A DNA stretch of 64,000 nucleotides from Natrarchaeobius oligotrophus (GCF_003841465.1 NZ_REFZ01000014.1:18528-82527); one strand, 5' to 3'. Positions 35,452-44,982 are shown, counted from the stretch's first letter. Numbers and translations: made by a program. Notes: generated by a model not told the origin, from the letters alone.

Positions 35452-35802
35452 TCAGGCGGCCGACGTCGCCGGTTGCGAGGTGTACGTTACGCCGTCGACA
35501 CCGGCGTTCGCGAGTGCGTCGTCGATGGCGTCCGTTCCGACCGCCGCCGCCCGGTCGGCGTCGTCGACGTCGACGACGACCGACACCGCGAATCCGACTT
35601 CGATCGTGTACGGCTCGAACGGAGCCGTCGGATGTTCGTACACGTCGGCGTCGTCGATCGCCCAGTCCGAAATCTCGCCTTCCGAGACGAGCGACTCGAG
35701 GACGGTCGCGAGTTCGGCCGTCGCCTCGTCTCGAGCGGTCGTATCCGTCCCCTCGTGGAGCGTCACGAGCGTTTGGCCGTCGCGCGACACGGTAAACGTC
35801 AT
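35452..35802 (-). CDS. Hypothetical haloarchaeal protein
   Basis: 116-residue acidic protein, not recognised. It begins with a strand pair MTFTVSRDGQTLVTLHEG, then a helix (ARDEATAELATVLESLVSEGEI), a strand-rich centre (YTIEVGFAVSVVVDVDDADRAAAVG) and a last helix and strand (DALANAGVDGVTYTS). No signal peptide and no Cys or His cluster. It is 43 bases upstream of samp3 on the same strand, so they may be co-transcribed. Confidence 0.65.
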   Translation of the reverse strand: MTFTVSRDGQTLVTLHEGTDTTARDEATAELATVLESLVSEGEISDWAIDDADVYEHPTAPFEPYTIEVGFAVSVVVDVDDADRAAAVGTDAIDDALANAGVDGVTYTSQPATSAA

Positions 35803-35976
35803 ACGATCCCGTATCGACCGGGACGATATGAACCCTCTGGTGGCACGTGGCGACGGATCTGTCGCTCCGACGTGACCGTTCGTCCGGTCGAACCGTCCGA
35901 AATCGGTCGATTTCACGGGCCGCTACCACGCAGATGTCGGCTTTCGGTTTATACATCTCGAGGGTGGACCGTGGGT

Positions 35977-36198
35977 ATGGATCGGAACACTCGCAAGACG
36001 CGCCGTCGAATGCTCGGAATGGCAGGAGCGACCGTCTCGACGATGCTCGTCGCCGGCTGTGGCGGCCCCGGCGAAGATGACAACGGTGCCGACCCCGAAG
36101 AGGACCCGGTCGAAGAACCCGACGATCCCGAAGACGACCCCGACGCCGAGGAGGGGACGGGGAACGGACAGGAGATGAACGACGAAGAAGAGCCGTAG
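35977..36198 (+). CDS. Small acidic lipoprotein
   Basis: 73-residue lipoprotein: a Tat-style N-terminus (TRKTRRRMLGMAGA), a hydrophobic stretch and the lipobox VAGC (Cys28), then about 45 residues that are almost all Asp, Glu, Pro, Gly and Asn (EDDNGADPEED and similar). A TATA-like tttatacatc lies about 27 bases upstream of the ATG at 35977, which supports a real gene. No folded domain is visible. Confidence 0.7.
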   Translation: MDRNTRKTRRRMLGMAGATVSTMLVAGCGGPGEDDNGADPEEDPVEEPDDPEDDPDAEEGTGNGQEMNDEEEP

Positions 36199-36428
36199 TC
36201 CTGGTTCTCCACGGATTGTGGCGTGATCCGTCCAACCAGCGACGGGTACGTTCGCCCTTCGGCCGACGCTCGCCGCAGACGCCGCGATCACTCGGTCCGG
36301 CGAATCCGACGCGGAGCCATCTCAGCCGGTGAACCCGCCGGCCGTGTCGTCGGCATCCCTCGAGTCGCGGATACCGCTCCGCGAACGCAACCGTTACTCG
36401 GTTTCGCCTCCTCCCTCGAGTGAGAACG

Positions 36429-37151
36429 ATGACGGACGAACTCGAGGATCCGGTCGACGGGCTGGGGGAGATCGCACAGCAGCGCGACGAGGTTGCGAGA
36501 CGCGTTCGAACGCACGCGGGCGAAATCGCGCGGGAGCTCGCACTCTTGCAGGGCGGGGATTACGGTCAGGAGACGTTCGAAACGGACGCTGGACGCTGGA
36601 CGCTCAAGTACGAGGCGGGCGACGTCCAGTACCTCCGGTTCGATCCGAGATCCGGCGCGGAGACCTACGTCGTCTCGAGCAAACAGCCGCCCGAACCGGC
36701 GGCGCTCGAGTCGGCGATGGCCGACTACGGAGCGTTCGTCGCGGCGTACAACGAGTACGTCGCGTCCTTCGAAGGGATGTTCGCGGACGTATCGACGGAG
36801 TTTCCCCCGGTCTCGTCGACGGCCGAACTCGTCGCCGAGCGCGATCGCATCGTCGATCGGATTCGCGAGGTCGCGAACGCGATGGCGAGCGAACTCTATC
36901 GCTACGACGGCGAGTACGGGACGTACGCGGCGACCATCTCCGGAACGCGCTGGGAGCTGAAGTGGGACGGCGACGTCGCCTCGTACCTCCGGGTCGGCGG
37001 CTCGGACGGAACCTACCTCGTCTCGCAGTACGGCCCGCCCGCCGCGGACGAAGTTCGTCGGCTCGTCGACGACGTCGACGCCTTCGTCGACGCGTTCAAC
37101 GACCACGTCGAGGAGCTCGAGGCCGACCTCTCGACGGTTTCGTTCGACTGA
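36429..37151 (+). CDS. Hypothetical protein with an internal duplication
   Basis: 240-residue soluble protein made of two similar halves (about 10-125 and 130-240). Each half has a helix with RDEVARRVRTHAGEIARELA or RDRIVDRIREVANAMASEL, then a beta part: GRWTLKYEAGDVQYLRF then SKQPPEP in the first half, TRWELKWDGDVASYLRV then SQYGPPA in the second. I do not recognise a named domain. The start at 36429 (MTDELED) is taken over an ATG three codons upstream. The stop codon opens a palindromic element. Confidence 0.75.
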   Translation: MTDELEDPVDGLGEIAQQRDEVARRVRTHAGEIARELALLQGGDYGQETFETDAGRWTLKYEAGDVQYLRFDPRSGAETYVVSSKQPPEPAALESAMADYGAFVAAYNEYVASFEGMFADVSTEFPPVSSTAELVAERDRIVDRIREVANAMASELYRYDGEYGTYAATISGTRWELKWDGDVASYLRVGGSDGTYLVSQYGPPAADEVRRLVDDVDAFVDAFNDHVEELEADLSTVSFD

Positions 37152-37222
37152 GACGGTCTGTCGTACCGGTGGGACCGCCGGACGGTCGCGATTACATCGG
37201 CAACGACGGACGGCAGTCCGTA
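37149..37222. repeat. Palindromic intergenic element, copy 8, at a stop codon
   Basis: The TGA of the duplicated hypothetical gene is directly followed by gacggtctgtcgtaccggt. Then comes a core ggaccgccggacggtcgcgattac and the right end ggacggcagtccgtac, which mirrors the left end. It is one of the clearest copies. Confidence 0.55.
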
Positions 37223-37413
37223 CGAAACTGCCAGACTTCGACTCGTCCCACCGAAGTGTGACGACGCGGTTCAGGCGGTGTGAACGGACGTGTACGCAGT
37301 GCCTTCCAGGCGGTACGCACCGGTTACGAACGACCGCTTCGCGTAACCGCGAGGACGATACTGGGAACGGACTATCGGTTGTCCTCGATCGGCGGCCCAA
37401 AAATTGACGGAGT

Positions 37414-37831
37414 ATGACACCAACGCGGCGCGAGTCGCTCAAAGCGATCGGTATCGTCGGTGCGAGCGCTTCGTTCTCCGGAACGGTGCTCGCCGGCGCG
37501 AGCGCGACGACAAACGAAGCGAGAAGGCTACGGTCGACGACGAGACGGCAGAGCTGTCCGGGTCGCACACGCGTCGCCGGACGCACCGGCTGTCGACGTC
37601 TACGTGGATGGCCAGCCGGTTCTCGAGGACGTCGCGTTCGGAGACGTTTCGCCGTATCTCGAACTCGCACCCGGAACGCACACCGTGACGGTGACGGCCG
37701 CCGGTGATCCGGAGACCGCCGCCATCGAGGAGGAACTCGCCGTCGAGTCGGCGGCGTACACGGTCACCTCGATCGGCGAGCGCGGCGCGGCCCCGGCCTC
37801 GTCAGTCCTGCGGGCGGAACGTGCCGGATAG
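37414..37831 (+). pseudogene. DUF4397 domain exported protein, frameshifted
   Basis: The start MTPTRRESLKAIGIVGASASFSG is a twin-arginine-like signal peptide read in one frame up to about base 37520. ATVDDETAEL continues in a second frame. From about 37560 a third frame gives VRVAHASPDAPAVDVYVDG and then EDVAFGDVSPYLELAPGTHTVTVTAAGD, the classical DUF4397 cell-surface domain, up to 37831. At least two frame changes are needed to join them, so the gene is broken unless the assembly has errors. Only one DUF4397 unit remains and the C-terminus is short. Confidence 0.65.
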
Positions 37832-37865
37832 AAACAGCCTGTCGGTCCTCGAGCGATGTCAGGAG

Positions 37866-38141
37866 CTAGACGTCGACGTACTGGTCGACCCACTCCTGAC
37901 GGCGCTGTAAAACGCGTTGGCCCTTCGGGGTCAGGGCGTAGTAGTTCGTCCGTCGGTCGAGCTGTCCTTTTTCCACGAGTTCCCTGTCGACGAGCGTATC
38001 GAGGTTCGGATACAGCCGGCCGTGAGTGACCGGTTGATCGATGTATCGATTGATGTCGTCGAGGATCTCCTGGCCGGACGGACGATCTTTTCCTGCGATG
38101 ACGTACAGCAAGTCACGCTGAAACCCAGTGAGTTGATCCAT
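37866..38141 (-). CDS. PadR family transcriptional regulator
   Basis: 91-residue winged-helix protein. The family core is complete: TGFQRDLLYVIAGKDRPSGQEI, then RLYPNLDTLVDRELVEKGQ and the wing RRTNYYALTPKGQRVLQ. It lacks the C-terminal dimer helix of long PadR proteins, as usual in haloarchaea. It is convergent with the broken DUF4397 gene and 59 bases from the next upstream open region; the target is unknown. Confidence 0.9.
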   Translation of the reverse strand: MDQLTGFQRDLLYVIAGKDRPSGQEILDDINRYIDQPVTHGRLYPNLDTLVDRELVEKGQLDRRTNYYALTPKGQRVLQRRQEWVDQYVDV

Positions 38142-38328
38142 GGATCATCCTCTGAGTCCCGACGTTCATTGATTCGTGGCTTTGTTATAGTGCAGGTACG
38201 TGTCCGAACTATCCGATAACGGTCGACGTAGAAACGTACACCGCCGCCTTCCCGCAGTTCTCACGAGGGGCGGTCGCACAGTCGTCGATGACGGGAGGCT
38301 TTTTGATACCGTAGCCGTACCGGGCCGT

Positions 38329-38889
38329 ATGACCGCAGATCCGCTCGCCTGGGAAACCCTCGACCGGCGGGTAGCGTACTCCTGTCCCGGCTTCGACGTC
38401 GTTAACGAGTCCGTTCGGCTCCCCGACGGAGCCGAAACCGAATTCGATTACCTCTCCGAGCCGGCGAGCGTCTGCATCCTCCCGTTTACCCCCAGCGGCG
38501 ACGTCGTCTGCATCGAGGAGTGGCGACAGGCCGTCGACCGAATCAACCGGGGACTGCCGGTCGGCGGCACCGAACCGCACGACGCCGACCTCGAGGCAGC
38601 CGCCCGGCGCGAACTCGGGGAAGAGACCGGCCACGAAGCCGACCGGCTCGAGCCGCTGGTGACCGTCGAACCGGCGAACGGCGTCGCGGACGCGGTGTTG
38701 CACGTCTTCGCGGCATACGACTGTCGCCCGACGGCCGAACAGGAACTCGATCACGACGAGAGCATTCGCGTGACCACGACGGAGTTCGAGACGCTGATCG
38801 ACCAGATCGGTTCGGGCGAAATCCGCGACGGACGGACGGTGCTCGCGATCTCGTACTACCGACTGTTCGCGGACGGCGACGCGCCCTGA
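38329..38889 (+). CDS. NUDIX hydrolase, ADP-ribose pyrophosphatase-like
   Basis: 186-residue hydrolase of nucleoside diphosphates linked to another moiety. The Nudix box is complete at 79-101 (GGTEPHDADLEAAARRELGEETG, matching G-x5-E-x7-REUXEEXGU) and metal ligand Glu residues are in place. The preceding LPFTPSGDVVCIEEWRQAVDR and later VTVEPANG fit the ADP-ribose or NADH pyrophosphatase subgroup. The start at 38329 (MTADPLAW) is preferred over an upstream open frame without similarity. The TGA begins a palindromic element. Confidence 0.88.
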   Translation: MTADPLAWETLDRRVAYSCPGFDVVNESVRLPDGAETEFDYLSEPASVCILPFTPSGDVVCIEEWRQAVDRINRGLPVGGTEPHDADLEAAARRELGEETGHEADRLEPLVTVEPANGVADAVLHVFAAYDCRPTAEQELDHDESIRVTTTEFETLIDQIGSGEIRDGRTVLAISYYRLFADGDAP

Positions 38890-38960
38890 TACGGTCTGTC
38901 GTCCGTCGTCGACGGCGGGACAGCGAACCGTCCCCGGTCGCAGCGGTACGCCGGTACAGC
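38887..38960. repeat. Palindromic intergenic element, copy 9, at the NUDIX stop codon
   Basis: The TGA stop of the NUDIX gene runs straight into tacggtctgtcgtccgtc, the family end sequence, then ggtcgcagcggtacgccggtacagc. The right end is degenerate. Confidence 0.5.
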
Positions 38961-39154
38961 AATTCGTGTGAGCGCGCGGCCGCTCGAAGAGATGGTTCGC
39001 AGTGGATCCCTCGAGTGTCGGTTCGCACGAGCGCCGACTCGAGCGGAACCGAGGAGTCGAGGCGCTATCGGAGTCGTGAGCCCGGCGTGTGAAAAAGGAA
39101 CGTCGAACTGCCGATTGCGGGTACGGCTCGGAAGCCGTGGCGAGTGGGTGACGA

Positions 39155-40510
39155 TCAGTTCGCGACGGCGATCGAGGGCTGCTCGTCGGCGTCAGCGTCC
39201 TCGTCGGCCTCATCGTCGTCGACCTCATTTTCGTCGTCCTCCTCGTCGAGTGCTTCGAGGTCCTGTGCGTCGCCGATCGTCACGGTTTCGGCGTTCACGT
39301 TGTCGATGGACATCGACGTGGCGGATGCCTGTGAGACGGTTTCGGTCTCGGCGACGTCGTTCTCGTCGTCAGCGTCGTCGTCCTCTCCGTTGACGATGCC
39401 GTCGTCGTCGTCAGCCTCGTCCTCGCCGTCTTCGTCGTTGGCGATGCCGTCGTCAGCCTCGTCCTCGTCGTCGGCCACGTCGTTTTCGTCGTCGTCCATT
39501 TCGTCGTCTTCCTCGTCAGCCTCCTCGAGCGACTCGATGCTCATCGAATCGATGGAGACCGACTCGACGTCGAACTGTTCGATGGTGAGTTCGTCGAACT
39601 CCTGGGTGGTCACTTCGTCGTTCTCGTCGTTCTCATCGTTGACGATGCCGTCGTCGTCGACAGCGTCGTTCTCGTCTTCGCCGTCGGCCTCGTCCTCGTC
39701 GTCATCGTTGAACAGTCCCTCGAACCAGTCACCGATCTGGTCGATCAGGCCGTCGTCCTCGACGGTCAGTTCGGTGATGGTCATCTGCTCGACGTTCATC
39801 TCCTCGATCGTGAGCTCCTCGATCGTGAGCTCGTCAGCGTCCTCGTCGATCAGATCCTGCTCGTCGCCAACGTCGTTCTCGTCGGCCTCATCGTCTTCGA
39901 GACCGTTCTCGTCGGCCTCATCGTCGTCGACGCCGTTATCTTCCATCTCGTCATCATCTTCCATCTCCTCGTCGAGGGCGTCATCTTCCTCGTCCATCTC
40001 GTCGCCGTCGTCCTCGTCGATCTCGAGGTCCTCGATCGAGACGTCCTCGAGTTCGAGCTGTTCGATCTCGATGTCCGAGATCGTCACGTCCTCGGCCTGA
40101 GCGAGGTCGTCCTCGTCATCCTGTGCGTTCTCGTCGTCCTGGGCAGCGGCGCCGTCATCCTCCGCGTTCGGATCGTCATCGGCTTCGACTTCCTCGTTGT
40201 CAGCGACGCCAGTGTCTTCCTCTTGCGCTTCGACGTCGTCATTTTCGTCGGCCTCGTCGTCATCCTCGAGCTCCTCCTCGAGTTCGTCTTCCTCAGCCTC
40301 GAGCGAATCGACGCTCAACTCCTCGATCGTCGCGTTTTCGACGGTGACGTCGTCGAGTTCGAGTTCGCCCACCTGTACGTTCTCGAGTGTTGCGCTCACG
40401 TCTCCGGCGTCGTCCGCGCCCGACGTCGCACCGGCGAGGGCAGGACCCCCCGACATCGCGACCAGCAGGGCAACGAACACGACACCGAGTTTCTGCGGTC
40501 GTGAAACCAT
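39155..40510 (-). CDS. Secreted acidic protein with pentapeptide-like beta-helix blocks (paralogue A)
   Basis: 451-residue protein with a Sec-type signal peptide ([19 protein letters not shown], cleavage near ALAGA). The mature protein alternates short blocks with a five-residue period, for example [20 protein letters not shown] and [19 protein letters not shown], with long linkers of Asp, Glu, Asn and Ala. The period has a central hydrophobic residue, as in pentapeptide-repeat solenoids. There is no Cys. The end is EQPSIAVAN. It is a tandem paralogue of the product of 40999-42348: blocks are nearly identical but linkers differ. No PGF-CTERM anchor is seen. Unknown function; extracellular cation binding or adhesion are guesses. 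Confidence 0.85.
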   Translation of the reverse strand: MVSRPQKLGVVFVALLVAMSGGPALAGATSGADDAGDVSATLENVQVGELELDDVTVENATIEELSVDSLEAEEDELEEELEDDDEADENDDVEAQEEDTGVADNEEVEADDDPNAEDDGAAAQDDENAQDDEDDLAQAEDVTISDIEIEQLELEDVSIEDLEIDEDDGDEMDEEDDALDEEMEDDDEMEDNGVDDDEADENGLEDDEADENDVGDEQDLIDEDADELTIEELTIEEMNVEQMTITELTVEDDGLIDQIGDWFEGLFNDDDEDEADGEDENDAVDDDGIVNDENDENDEVTTQEFDELTIEQFDVESVSIDSMSIESLEEADEEDDEMDDDENDVADDEDEADDGIANDEDGEDEADDDDGIVNGEDDDADDENDVAETETVSQASATSMSIDNVNAETVTIGDAQDLEALDEEDDENEVDDDEADEDADADEQPSIAVAN

Positions 40511-40998
40511 TGCGCTCCGCCCTACGGCGCTTTGCGGGCTAAAACGAACCGACTGTTACGAAATTATCTCGACGAAAACGGAAGTTGGTGTTCGCTCGCC
40601 GACCGCTAATCCGTCGTTCATTCCGTTGGCTTCGACGGGTGTCTCGATCGGCTAGCTCGGGACGATATTCGACGGGAAATTCGGTTTGGCTTGCACGCGC
40701 TACCGCGTTATTGTGAATGTCGGAGAACGGAACGTTACCGACGAACCCGTCGGCGGAAACGACTGTCTCCGAACGACGACCATCTGCCACGGAAGACCGT
40801 CCAAACTCGAGGGGTGGGGAAGTTCGACGGGCCGACGTCTCGGTGGGTCCGAATCCAACGAGCGCCGGTCGCGCTCCGACGACGGTCGATCGAAAGCGCC
40901 GTTCGTCACCGCGAGTGCAACGGCTACTCGTTCGGCGTCGAAAAAAGATCGCCCGCGATCGTTCGGAACGCGGTCAGTACCGTTCGCCCTCGCGTCGA
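40511..40998. other. 488-base gap between the two acidic paralogues
   Basis: It begins with the promoter of paralogue A: gggctaaaacgaaccgactgttacgaaattatc, almost the same as the sequence upstream of paralogue B at 42378 (gggctaaaacgagccgactgttacgagattatc). This shows the promoter was duplicated too. An ATG-started open frame on the plus strand has no similarity I recognise. No other structure is seen. Confidence 0.6.
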
Positions 40999-42348
40999 TC
41001 AGCCCAGGACCGAAATCGATGGCTGATCGTCTTCGGTGTCATCGAGGCCGTCGTCAGCGTCGTCGTCGAAGTCGTCGTCCTCGTCCGCGTCGTCATCGTC
41101 GACGTCCTCGAGGTCGTCGGCGTCGCCGAGGGTCACGGAGTCCGCCGTCGCGTCACCGATCGTGATCGAGGAGGCGGAGACCTCGGAGACGGTTTCGCCG
41201 TCGTCTGCGTCGACGTCATCGTCAGCGTCGTCGGCCTCATCGTCGTCGAGACCGTTCTCGTCGTCGGCATCGTCGAGGCCGTTCTCGTCGTCGGCCTCAT
41301 CGTCGTCGAGGCCGTTCTCGTCGTCGGCATCGTCGAGGCCGTTCTCGTCGTCAGCGTCGTCGACGGCGTCGTCATCTTCCTCGAGCGATTCGATGGTCAT
41401 CGATTCGACGGTGACGTCGTCGACGTCGAACTGTTCGATGGTGAGTTCGTCGATCTCCTCGGCGGCGTCGACGTCGTCATCCTCCTCATCGACGCCGTTC
41501 TCGTCGTCGGCATCGTCGAGGCCGTTCTCGTCGTCGGCATCGTCGAGACCGTTCTCGTCGTCAGCGTCGTCGACGGCGTCGTCATCTTCCTCGCCGAGGT
41601 CGTCAGCCTCGTCGTCCTCGACGGTTAGCTCCTCGATCGACAGCTGCTCGACGTTCATCTCCTCGATCGTGAGCTCCTCGATCGTGAGTTCGTCAGCGTC
41701 CTCGTCGATCAGATCGAGCCCGTCATCAGCGTCGTCGACGCCGTTGTCGTCGGCCTCATCGTCGTCGAGGCCGTTCTCGTCGTCAGCGTCGTCGAGACCG
41801 TCGTCGGCGTCATCGACGCCGTTATCGTTCGCGTCGTCATCCAGACCGTTCGCGTCGTCATCGAGTTCGTCGTCTTCGTCGACCTCGAGGTCTTCGATCG
41901 AGACGTCCTCGAGCTCGAGCTGTTCGATCTCGATGTCCGAGATGGTCACTTCGTCGTCTTCGGTATCGTCGTCAGCGTCGACGTCGTTATCGGCCGCATC
42001 GTCAGCGTCGTCGACGCCGTTGTCGTCGGCCTCGTCGTCGAGTCCGTCGTCATCTGTGACGCCGTTATCGTCCGCGTCGTCCGCGTCGGCATCGTCGTCC
42101 TCGTCGAGGGCGTCCTCGAGTTCGTCTTCATCCACGTCGAGGTCCTCGACGGTCAGCTCCTCGATCGTCGCGTTCTCGACGGTGACGTCGTCGAGTTCTA
42201 GCGTGTCTACCTGTGCGTCTTCGAGTGTTGCGCTCATGTCTCCGGCGTCGTCCGCGGTCGACAGCGCACCCGCGAAGGCAGGGCCTCCGGAGAGTGCGAC
42301 CATCAACGCAACGAACACGACACCGAGTTTCTGCGGTCGTGAAACCAT
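40999..42348 (-). CDS. Secreted acidic protein with pentapeptide-like beta-helix blocks (paralogue B)
   Basis: 449-residue protein, same build as paralogue A: signal peptide ([19 protein letters not shown], cleavage near AFAGA), a first block [22 protein letters not shown], then about four more blocks ([71 protein letters not shown]), linked by long tracts of Asp, Glu, Ala and Asn. Several linkers are runs of the nine-residue unit DDADDENGL. The end is DQPSISVLG. In the five-residue period, position 3 is hydrophobic. Lies upstream of, and is transcribed toward, paralogue A, each with its own promoter copy. Confidence 0.85.
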   Translation of the reverse strand: MVSRPQKLGVVFVALMVALSGGPAFAGALSTADDAGDMSATLEDAQVDTLELDDVTVENATIEELTVEDLDVDEDELEDALDEDDDADADDADDNGVTDDDGLDDEADDNGVDDADDAADNDVDADDDTEDDEVTISDIEIEQLELEDVSIEDLEVDEDDELDDDANGLDDDANDNGVDDADDGLDDADDENGLDDDEADDNGVDDADDGLDLIDEDADELTIEELTIEEMNVEQLSIEELTVEDDEADDLGEEDDDAVDDADDENGLDDADDENGLDDADDENGVDEEDDDVDAAEEIDELTIEQFDVDDVTVESMTIESLEEDDDAVDDADDENGLDDADDENGLDDDEADDENGLDDADDENGLDDDEADDADDDVDADDGETVSEVSASSITIGDATADSVTLGDADDLEDVDDDDADEDDDFDDDADDGLDDTEDDQPSISVLG

Positions 42349-42375
42349 GCGCTCCGGTCTACAGGCTTTTCGGGG

Positions 42376-42410
42376 CTAAAACGAGCCGACTGTTACGAGA
42401 TTATCCGAAC
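42376..42410 (-). promoter_or_regulatory. Duplicated promoter of the acidic paralogue B gene
   Basis: cggggctaaaacgagccgactgttacgagattatc lies 28-62 bases upstream of the ATG at 42348. On the coding strand it gives CGTTTTAGCCCC as TATA-like box and CGTAACAGTCGG upstream of it as possible activator site. The matching copy is at 40540-40573 upstream of paralogue A; both are conserved in more than 85% of positions by eye. Confidence 0.5.
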
Positions 42411-42600
42411 GAAAACCAAAATTGAGCGTTTTGCCGACGGGCATAATCGACTTTTCACCGGCCTCGACGCCGATAGACTGTCGTTCGCCGAAATCGATCG
42501 GCCGTCCGAAAGCGGGTCCTCGTTGTGCTTGCGTTCGCCGCCACGGATGTCTCTGTCGGAGAACGGAATCCTTACCGCTGCGCCCGCCAACACACGGTCG

Positions 42601-44076
42601 ATGCGTGAGTGCTTCGAAGTCCGGGACACCGACGTGGGCGGACGAATCGGGAGCCTCACCGTGCCGAGCGCCGGCGTAACCGTCGAAACGCCCGCGCTCC
42701 TGCCGGTGATTAATCCGAATTTAGATACGATCAGCCCCCGCCGCCTCGCCGAGGAGTTCGGGGCCGAGATCCTCATCACGAACTCGTACATCATCTACGG
42801 AACCGACGACGTCCGGGAGCGCGCGCTCGAGGTCGGACTCCACGAGTTGCTCGAGTTCCCGGGCGCGATCATGACCGACTCCGGCTCCTTCCAGCTGGCC
42901 GAGTACGGCGAAATCGACGTCACGACCGAAGAGATCCTCGAGTTCCAGCGCGCGATCGGCTCCGACATCGGAACGCCGGTCGACATTCCCACGCCGCCCG
43001 ACGTCTCGCGCGAGCGGGCCGAAGACGAACTCGAGACGACCCAGCGCCGACTCGAAGCCGCGCAAGACGTCGAGACGGGAGACATGCTCGTCAACGCACC
43101 CGTCCAGGGATCGACCTACCCGGACCTGCGCGAGTCGGCCGGCCGCCACGCCGACGCGACCGACCTCGACGTCTTTCCCGTCGGCGCGGTGGTGCCGCTG
43201 ATGAACGACTACCGTTACGACGACGTGGTCGACGTCGTCGCCGCCGCAAAACGCGGCCTGGGTGCCGACGCGCCCGTCCACCTCTTCGGCGCCGGCCACC
43301 CGATGATGTTCGCGCTCGGCGTCGCGATGGGGTGTGACCTGTTCGACTCCGCGGCGTACGCACTCTACGCCCGCGACGACCGGTACCTCACCGTCAGCGG
43401 CACCCGACAGCTCGAGGACCTCGAGTACCTCCCCTGTCCGTGTCCCGTCTGCGCCGAGCACTCGCCGGACGACCTGCGGTCGTTACCCGACGACAGACGC
43501 GAGACGGAACTCGCGGCCCACAACCTCCACGTCACTTTCGCGGAGATTCGGCGGATCAAGCAGGCCGTCCGGTCGGGGGACCTGCTCGAACTGGTCGAAC
43601 AGCGCGCTCGGGCGCATCCAGCGATGCTCGACGGCTACCGAGCGCTGCTCGACCACGCCGAACAGCTCGAGCGGTCGGATCCGGTCTCCAAAGGTGCGTT
43701 CTTCTACACGTCCCACGAGAGCGCGCGTCGTCCCGAGGTACTGCGTCACCACCGGCGCCTCGAGCGGCTGTCGGTTCCGGACTCGCTCTTTCTCACCGAG
43801 GGCGAATCGGCCCGAACCGACGAGTTCGACGAATCGTGGCGCGTCGAGCCGCCGTTTGGCCCCTTCCCGCGGGCGCTCTCGAAGAGCTACCCGCTGACGG
43901 CGGAGGTGCCGGATCGGACGGATCGCGCGGCGCTCGAAGCCGCCGCCGACGGGATCAGCCGGCTCGTCGAGGCGAACCCGAAGACGGAGTTCACGCTCGG
44001 TCACCGTAGCTGGCCCGCGACGGCGCTCGAGCGAGTTCCGGAGCGGGTCCGCGTAACCGATCTGAACGACGGCTAG
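42601..44076 (+). CDS. tgtA: tRNA-guanine(15) transglycosylase
   Basis: ArcTGT swaps guanine-15 of tRNA for preQ0, the first step of archaeosine formation on tRNA. 491 residues. The catalytic Asp93 is in [13 protein letters not shown]; the second conserved Asp is in [12 protein letters not shown] region; the zinc site PCPCPVC with a following His is at about 279-290. C-terminal domain ends in VRVTDLNDG, without the PUA domain, which the family sometimes keeps as a separate protein or fused. The start at 42601 (MRECFEV) fits the family. The arcS gene follows 2 kb downstream on the same strand. Confidence 0.95.
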   Translation: MRECFEVRDTDVGGRIGSLTVPSAGVTVETPALLPVINPNLDTISPRRLAEEFGAEILITNSYIIYGTDDVRERALEVGLHELLEFPGAIMTDSGSFQLAEYGEIDVTTEEILEFQRAIGSDIGTPVDIPTPPDVSRERAEDELETTQRRLEAAQDVETGDMLVNAPVQGSTYPDLRESAGRHADATDLDVFPVGAVVPLMNDYRYDDVVDVVAAAKRGLGADAPVHLFGAGHPMMFALGVAMGCDLFDSAAYALYARDDRYLTVSGTRQLEDLEYLPCPCPVCAEHSPDDLRSLPDDRRETELAAHNLHVTFAEIRRIKQAVRSGDLLELVEQRARAHPAMLDGYRALLDHAEQLERSDPVSKGAFFYTSHESARRPEVLRHHRRLERLSVPDSLFLTEGESARTDEFDESWRVEPPFGPFPRALSKSYPLTAEVPDRTDRAALEAAADGISRLVEANPKTEFTLGHRSWPATALERVPERVRVTDLNDG

Positions 44077-44102
44077 TCTCGGTACTACAGACGGCTAGTC
44101 TC
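44068..44102 (+). repeat. Short direct repeat at the tgtA stop codon
   Basis: gacggctagtctc occurs at 44068-44080 (with the TAG stop of tgtA) and again at 44090-44102, a 22-base unit duplicated once with slight divergence. It is probably a small tandem duplication. Confidence 0.35.
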
Positions 44103-44203
44103 GACGCTACCGGCTGAGACGGTCGCCGAAGGCGATACGAACGACCACCTCGGCACACCGCTGGATCGTCGGCCGGCGCCGGGTCCGAATCGACCGGGAT
44201 CGG

Positions 44204-44509
44204 TTACGCCGCCTGATCGGCACTTCCGGACGAGTCCGCTGCGGGCGTCGCCATCCCGTCGACGACGACGGTCAGCTCGTCGGTGCGCTCGACGAGGACG
44301 ACGTGTCCGGCGTACTCGAACTCGAGTCGAACGTTCCGATCGGTTCGTTGGTCCTCGGCCAAGAGCGCGTCGAGCGCGTCGGGCTCGATCCACTCGTACA
44401 GCGGCGGGAGGGAGACGGGATCGACGTCGCGCTGGCGTGCAACCGCGTCGACGACGGCGAGGCTAACGTCGTCAGCGCCTTCGCGGAGGTCAGTAACGGC
44501 GTGATTCAC
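44204..44509 (-). CDS. HalOD1 output domain protein
   Basis: About 101 residues consisting of a single HalOD1 domain, a haloarchaeal module usually fused to receiver domains or alone: SLAVVDAVARQRDVDPVSLPPLYEWIEPDALDALL, then strands VRLEFEYAGHVVLVERTDELTVVVDG. No sensor part is fused. The start is set at a GTG (44507-44509) because a TATA-like cttttta lies about 25 bases before it; an in-frame ATG at 44557 would add 16 residues. The tail is Ser/Ala-rich. Role in signalling inferred from the domain. Confidence 0.7.
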   Translation of the reverse strand: MNHAVTDLREGADDVSLAVVDAVARQRDVDPVSLPPLYEWIEPDALDALLAEDQRTDRNVRLEFEYAGHVVLVERTDELTVVVDGMATPAADSSGSADQAA

Positions 44510-44619
44510 GATCGAGTGGAGTCGTCGGATGCGTAAAAAGGTGCTGTCGGTTCCCACCGGTTCGCCGGAGCCCGAGTCGGATCAGAACACCAAAGAGGTG
44601 AGCGCCGTCCAGTTTCAGT

Positions 44620-44982
44620 ATGCTCGGGGCAGCGTCGCTCGTGCTGGGCGTGATCGTCGTCGTCGCGTTCGCGTCGTGGGTGAGGCGTCGGACCAGCGGC
44701 GGGAGCCGGTCGTCGGACCGGGCGGAATCCCGGCAGCGCCACAGAAACGCACAGAAACGCGAGCCGCCGGTCGACGTCGGGGACGTACACGCGGCAGCGA
44801 TCTACGAGTTTAGCGACCACCACACGGGCGAGCGCCACGCCGTCTGCAAGGTCGAGGGGTTCGTCGTCTTCGTCGAAGACGTTCCCGACGACCTCGAGGC
44901 GACCGACGTGATCGAGTTCAAGGTACTCTCGTTCAACCGAGGGTACACGTCTGCGACCGCGACGTACGCCGGCCGGTCGTAG
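44620..44982 (+). CDS. Membrane-anchored protein with TRAM-like domain
   Basis: 120-residue protein with one N-terminal helix (GAASLVLGVIVVVAFASWV), a basic linker (RRRTSGGSRSSDRAESRQRHR) and a C-terminal beta domain: DVHAAAIYEFSDHHTGERHAVCKVEGFVVFVEDVP, then VIEFKVLSFNRGYTSATATY. This second part resembles the TRAM RNA-binding fold seen in many haloarchaeal proteins. A membrane-tethered RNA-binding or small-molecule-binding role is inferred. It lies between tgtA and arcS but has no clear link to them. Confidence 0.65.
   Translation: MLGAASLVLGVIVVVAFASWVRRRTSGGSRSSDRAESRQRHRNAQKREPPVDVGDVHAAAIYEFSDHHTGERHAVCKVEGFVVFVEDVPDDLEATDVIEFKVLSFNRGYTSATATYAGRS

Noticed and set aside
39144..40100. 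Serine-rich open frame opposite acidic paralogue A
   Set aside because: It is the reverse reading of Asp/Glu codons; the minus frame has signal peptide and promoter.
41240..41560. CRISPR-like array of short repeats
   Set aside because: The repeats encode the DDADDENGL linker of paralogue B in frame, have no spacers of equal length and no cas genes are near.
41036..42379. Serine-rich open frame opposite acidic paralogue B
   Set aside because: Same reason; the reverse reading gives a long Ser run with no start signals.
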